A DNA stretch of 64,000 nucleotides from Halalkalicoccus sp. CG83 (GTDB lineage Archaea > Halobacteriota > Halobacteria > Halobacteriales > Halalkalicoccaceae). The notes below the pieces were generated by a model. The model was not told the DNA's origin. It did no database searches and worked only from the letters and a program-made list of their open reading frames with translations. Location of the stretch: NCBI RefSeq assembly GCF_037081715.1, contig NZ_JAZDDH010000001.1:310001-374000 (forward strand). The letters are read 5' to 3'. The position numbers and the translations under genes were made by a program. Shown here one piece after another: positions 62,103-64,000 of this stretch; position 1 is the stretch's first letter, and every line of letters starts with the position of its first letter.

Positions 62103-62657
62103 CGCGCAGCTCGGTTCTCCCGGCAATGAACCCTGAATCGCGGGTCGCCCTGGAAAACCGACTTCGGTTTTCCCAGCGTCGGAGCGAGAGTCCCGGGCAC
62201 GTCCCTCTTCCCGTTTTCCGTGAGAGAGGCCAGGACTGCTGGTCGATCAGCGCCGGTGAGTGCGACCGCCGATCAATCGAACTCACACCTATCGAGGTTC
62301 CTAGCCCGAGGAACCCGCAATCCATCTTGAAACTGTATTATCATTCACGATCAATATTATATGAAGAAGAATAACATCTAGTATGTGTTCAAATCACACC
62401 AGGATTCGTTATCTGTTCTGCTATACGCTCCAAGCCGGGTCAAACACCCCGATATCGAATGAAAGGGACTATCAGGTGTATTCACCGCAGCTTACGATAC
62501 CTGATCGTCTATCTAATATACATTTAAAAATAGATACCATAAAATCTCTTATAATACTAGTTCGTTTTATCTTTCATATATCTTGTAGATTAACACATCA
62601 GACAGATTTATTACTTAACTAACTGTCAATTAGGTCGCTCCGGAAGGGGAGCACGCT
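62103..62657. other. gene-poor region with an AT-rich half
   Basis: 555 bases without a supported gene. The first 230 are G+C-rich and include a strong hairpin (62152-62173). From about 62330 to 62640 the sequence becomes very A+T-rich (runs such as ACATTTAAAAATAGATACC and TTATAATACTAG), quite unlike the rest of the window. A 79-codon frame at 62383-62622 has no haloarchaeal composition and I do not accept it as a gene. It may be imported DNA or a regulatory region for the exported His/Lys-rich protein. Confidence 0.55.
62152..62173. terminator. strong hairpin GGAAAACCGA-CT-TCGGTTTTCC
   Basis: Perfect ten-base arms with a two-base loop, 50 bases after the stop of the small membrane-protein gene on the plus strand. 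The stem is followed by CAGCG rather than a T run on either strand, so it is not a classic terminator. It may be a processing or termination structure, or a protein-binding palindrome. Confidence 0.45.
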
Positions 62658-63234
62658 ATGAACGGAAAGAACCGCTCGAGCACGAACCGTCGACGTCGCA
62701 CGTTCCTGAAAGCGACCGGTCTCGCGACGGCCGGTCTGTTCGGGTTCACCGGCGTCGGCGCCGCTCACGACGATCACGAGAAGAACGATGAAAAGAAAGA
62801 CCCGGTCTTCCGCGGGTTCAAACACGGCTATCACGGCGAGAAAAAAACGGAAGCACCACGGTAACGGATACCATCCCGGATACCGATACGGGAAGAAGAA
62901 ACGTCGTGAGTACAGCGGCAAGAAACTCTACTTCCGCGGGTTCAAACACGGCTATCACGACGAGAAGAAACGGAAACGCCACGGCAAGGGCTACCACGAC
63001 GGCTACCGCGACGGCAAGACGGCGCACAAGGAAGTCGAGAAACGTCACAAAAAGCGCGACGAAAAGAAGCACACGCACGATCACGACCACCACGACCACA
63101 AAAAGGACGAGAGGCACAAGAAAGACAAAAAGGACGGACACCACCACGATCACGACACAGACGATCACCACGACCACAAGAAAAAGCGCAAGAAAGGTAT
63201 GAAGCGCGGGAAAGACAAGCACCACCACGGCTGA
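62658..63234 (+). pseudogene. His/Lys-rich Tat-exported repeat protein, frameshifted at an A7 run
   Basis: The reading starts with a Tat signal (NRRRRTFLKATGLATAGLFG, from residue 10) and continues DPVFRGFKHGYHGEKK, then breaks: seven A residues (62841-62847) force a stop at 62864. Removing one A restores a frame that runs to 63234 through RKHHGNGYHPGYRYGKK, a second repeat LYFRGFKHGYHDEKKRKRHG and a His/Lys/Asp tail (HTHDHDHHDHKKDERHKK, KHHHG). The full product would be about 191 residues, extremely basic and His-rich, possibly metal-binding at the cell surface. It may be a true mutation, slippage-based phase variation or a sequence error. Confidence 0.65.
62803..63024 (+). repeat. two copies of an FRGFKHGYH repeat unit
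   Basis: CGCGGGTTCAAACACGGCTA occurs at 62811-62830 and 62935-62954 within longer similar units (62803-62903 and 62927-63024). Encoded consensus is FRGFKHGYHxEKKRKxHGxG followed by YHxGYRxGK. The copies are about 124 bases apart at present; with one A removed the spacing is 123, a multiple of three, which supports the idea that the extra A is a late change. Confidence 0.65.
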
Positions 63235-63411
63235 CCGTTTGATCGACTCCGACGGTCCTTCGACCGTCGAAGAGACGCCGCTCGGGCGTTCGGCTTACTC
63301 TTGAGCGGCGTCATACTGGGGATTCTCCCCCCTTCGAGTAGCGGCCTCAAATAGTAACGGTCGTGGTCGACGATTCGAATCAGTTCGGCAGTCGATGCGA
63401 TGGCGCTTCGT

Positions 63412-64000
63412 CTACGCGAACAGCTGTCGCGCGTCGTCGATGGCGTCGATCAGTCTGTCGACCTCCTCGCGGGTGTTGTAGAGGTAGAAGGAGGCCCGCG
63501 CGGAGGCCGCCGTGCCGAGTTCGTCGTGCAGCGGCTGGGTACAGTGGTCGCCCGCCCGGATCGCGACCGCGTGGTCGTTCATGATCGAGGCGAGGTCGTG
63601 GGCGTGGACTCCGTCCAGGTTGAAGCCGACGAGTCCGCCGCGCTTCTCGGGGTCGCGCGGCCCGTAGAGATCAATGTCGTCGAACTCCTCGAAACGGTCG
63701 ATGGCGTACTCGGTGAGCCACTCCTCGTGGGCTCGAATGCGGTCCATTCCCACGTCCTCGAGGTACTCGATCGCTCGATCGAGGGCGATCCCCTGGGCGA
63801 TCAGCGGCGTGCCGGCCTCGAACTTCCAGGGGAGGTCGTTCCAGGTCGAGTCCTCGAAGGTGACCTTCCGGATCATCTCGCCGCCGTAGAGGAACGGCTC
63901 CATCTCCTCGAGGATCTCCTTCTTCCCGTAGAGACAGCCGATCCCCGTCGGACCGGCCATCTTGTGGCCCGAGAAGGCGTAGAAGTCGGCGTCGATCGCC
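63412..64000 (-). CDS. sufS: cysteine desulfurase SufS, 3' part (cut by window edge)
   Basis: About 196 residues of the C-terminal half of a class V aminotransferase-fold enzyme; the gene continues beyond 64000. The PLP-binding Lys is in FYAFSGHKMAGPTGIGCLYG, followed by LYGGEMIRKVTFEDSTWNDL, FEAGTPLIAQGIAL and the catalytic Cys in VAIRAGDHCTQPLHDELG near the end, all typical of SufS. It takes sulphur from cysteine and passes it to SufU (60149-60568). Nothing before the Lys region can be judged. Confidence 0.9.
   Translation of the reverse strand, partial: AIDADFYAFSGHKMAGPTGIGCLYGKKEILEEMEPFLYGGEMIRKVTFEDSTWNDLPWKFEAGTPLIAQGIALDRAIEYLEDVGMDRIRAHEEWLTEYAIDRFEEFDDIDLYGPRDPEKRGGLVGFNLDGVHAHDLASIMNDHAVAIRAGDHCTQPLHDELGTAASARASFYLYNTREEVDRLIDAIDDARQLFA

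Noticed and set aside
62383-62622. 79-codon frame in the AT-rich region
   Set aside because: No acidic bias, no start-signal context and random-looking sequence; it is open only because of chance in short AT-rich DNA.
63362-63400. Possible tRNA T-arm (GATTCGAATCAG)
   Set aside because: It resembles a TTCGAATC loop but no acceptor, D or anticodon stems can be built around it.

Overview
The window is a piece of a haloarchaeal chromosome (class Halobacteria). The signs are very high G+C with G/C-rich third positions, strongly acidic predicted proteins, Tat (twin-arginine) signal peptides with haloarchaeal lipoboxes, TATA-type promoters about 25-30 bases upstream of start codons (leaderless genes), and archaeal information-processing genes: Orc1/Cdc6, RfcS, RadA, archaeal-type AlaS, NMD3, the ubiquitin-like modifier SAMP2 and a DUF1931 histone-fold protein. 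I cannot fix the genus. I see no rRNA, tRNA, CRISPR array, insertion sequence or replication origin.

Layout. 1-9 kb: a SagB-type nitroreductase, a helix-hairpin-helix MutS-like ATPase, an Orc1/Cdc6 protein, an F420-type luciferase-like oxidoreductase and a MacB-like ABC exporter pair. 9-17 kb: a Cys-rich copper-binding four-helix protein, rpiA, a DUF1931 protein, larB, small zinc and GIY-YIG proteins, a phosphohexomutase, an acetyltransferase next to SAMP2, a membrane bactofilin-like protein and rfcS. 17-24 kb: a DUF892 ferritin-like protein, alaS, then a three-gene unit (20495-24108) with a Tat-exported LamG-like protein, a helical/Ig-like protein and a four-pass membrane protein. The unit has no recognisable function and patchy base composition. 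24-34 kb: a sugar-porter MFS, an alpha/beta hydrolase lacking its serine, a GATase, DCC-thioredoxin, aldo/keto reductase, PHP and CDF proteins, several small haloarchaeal proteins, and an internally deleted NAD(P)-binding gene.

36-42 kb is an assimilatory nitrate block: nasA (nitrate reductase), a NarK-type transporter on the opposite strand, and a ferredoxin-nitrite reductase. Together they would take up nitrate and reduce it to ammonium. 42.8-49.1 kb is a full oligopeptide/dipeptide ABC importer (dppABCDF order, minus strand). 49-57 kb holds a Fe-S XPD-like helicase, a Taw2/Trm5 tRNA methyltransferase-fold protein coupled to NMD3, a variant cupredoxin, an epimerase and a polysaccharide deacetylase. 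57-64 kb holds htpX-pspAB (membrane stress), radA, a 2Fe-2S ferredoxin, sufU, a PQQ-type beta-propeller lipoprotein, an AT-rich island with a frameshifted His/Lys-rich exported protein, and the 3' part of sufS cut by the window edge. SufU, SufS and the ferredoxin form a loose Fe-S neighbourhood that would serve NasA, the nitrite reductase and the helicase.

Most promising leads: the LamG three-gene unit, the A7 frameshift in the His/Lys-rich repeat protein, a probable CTG-started small gene, the serine-less hydrolase, the cupredoxin with a histidine in place of the axial methionine and a palindromic operator, and inverted repeats at the three nas promoters.
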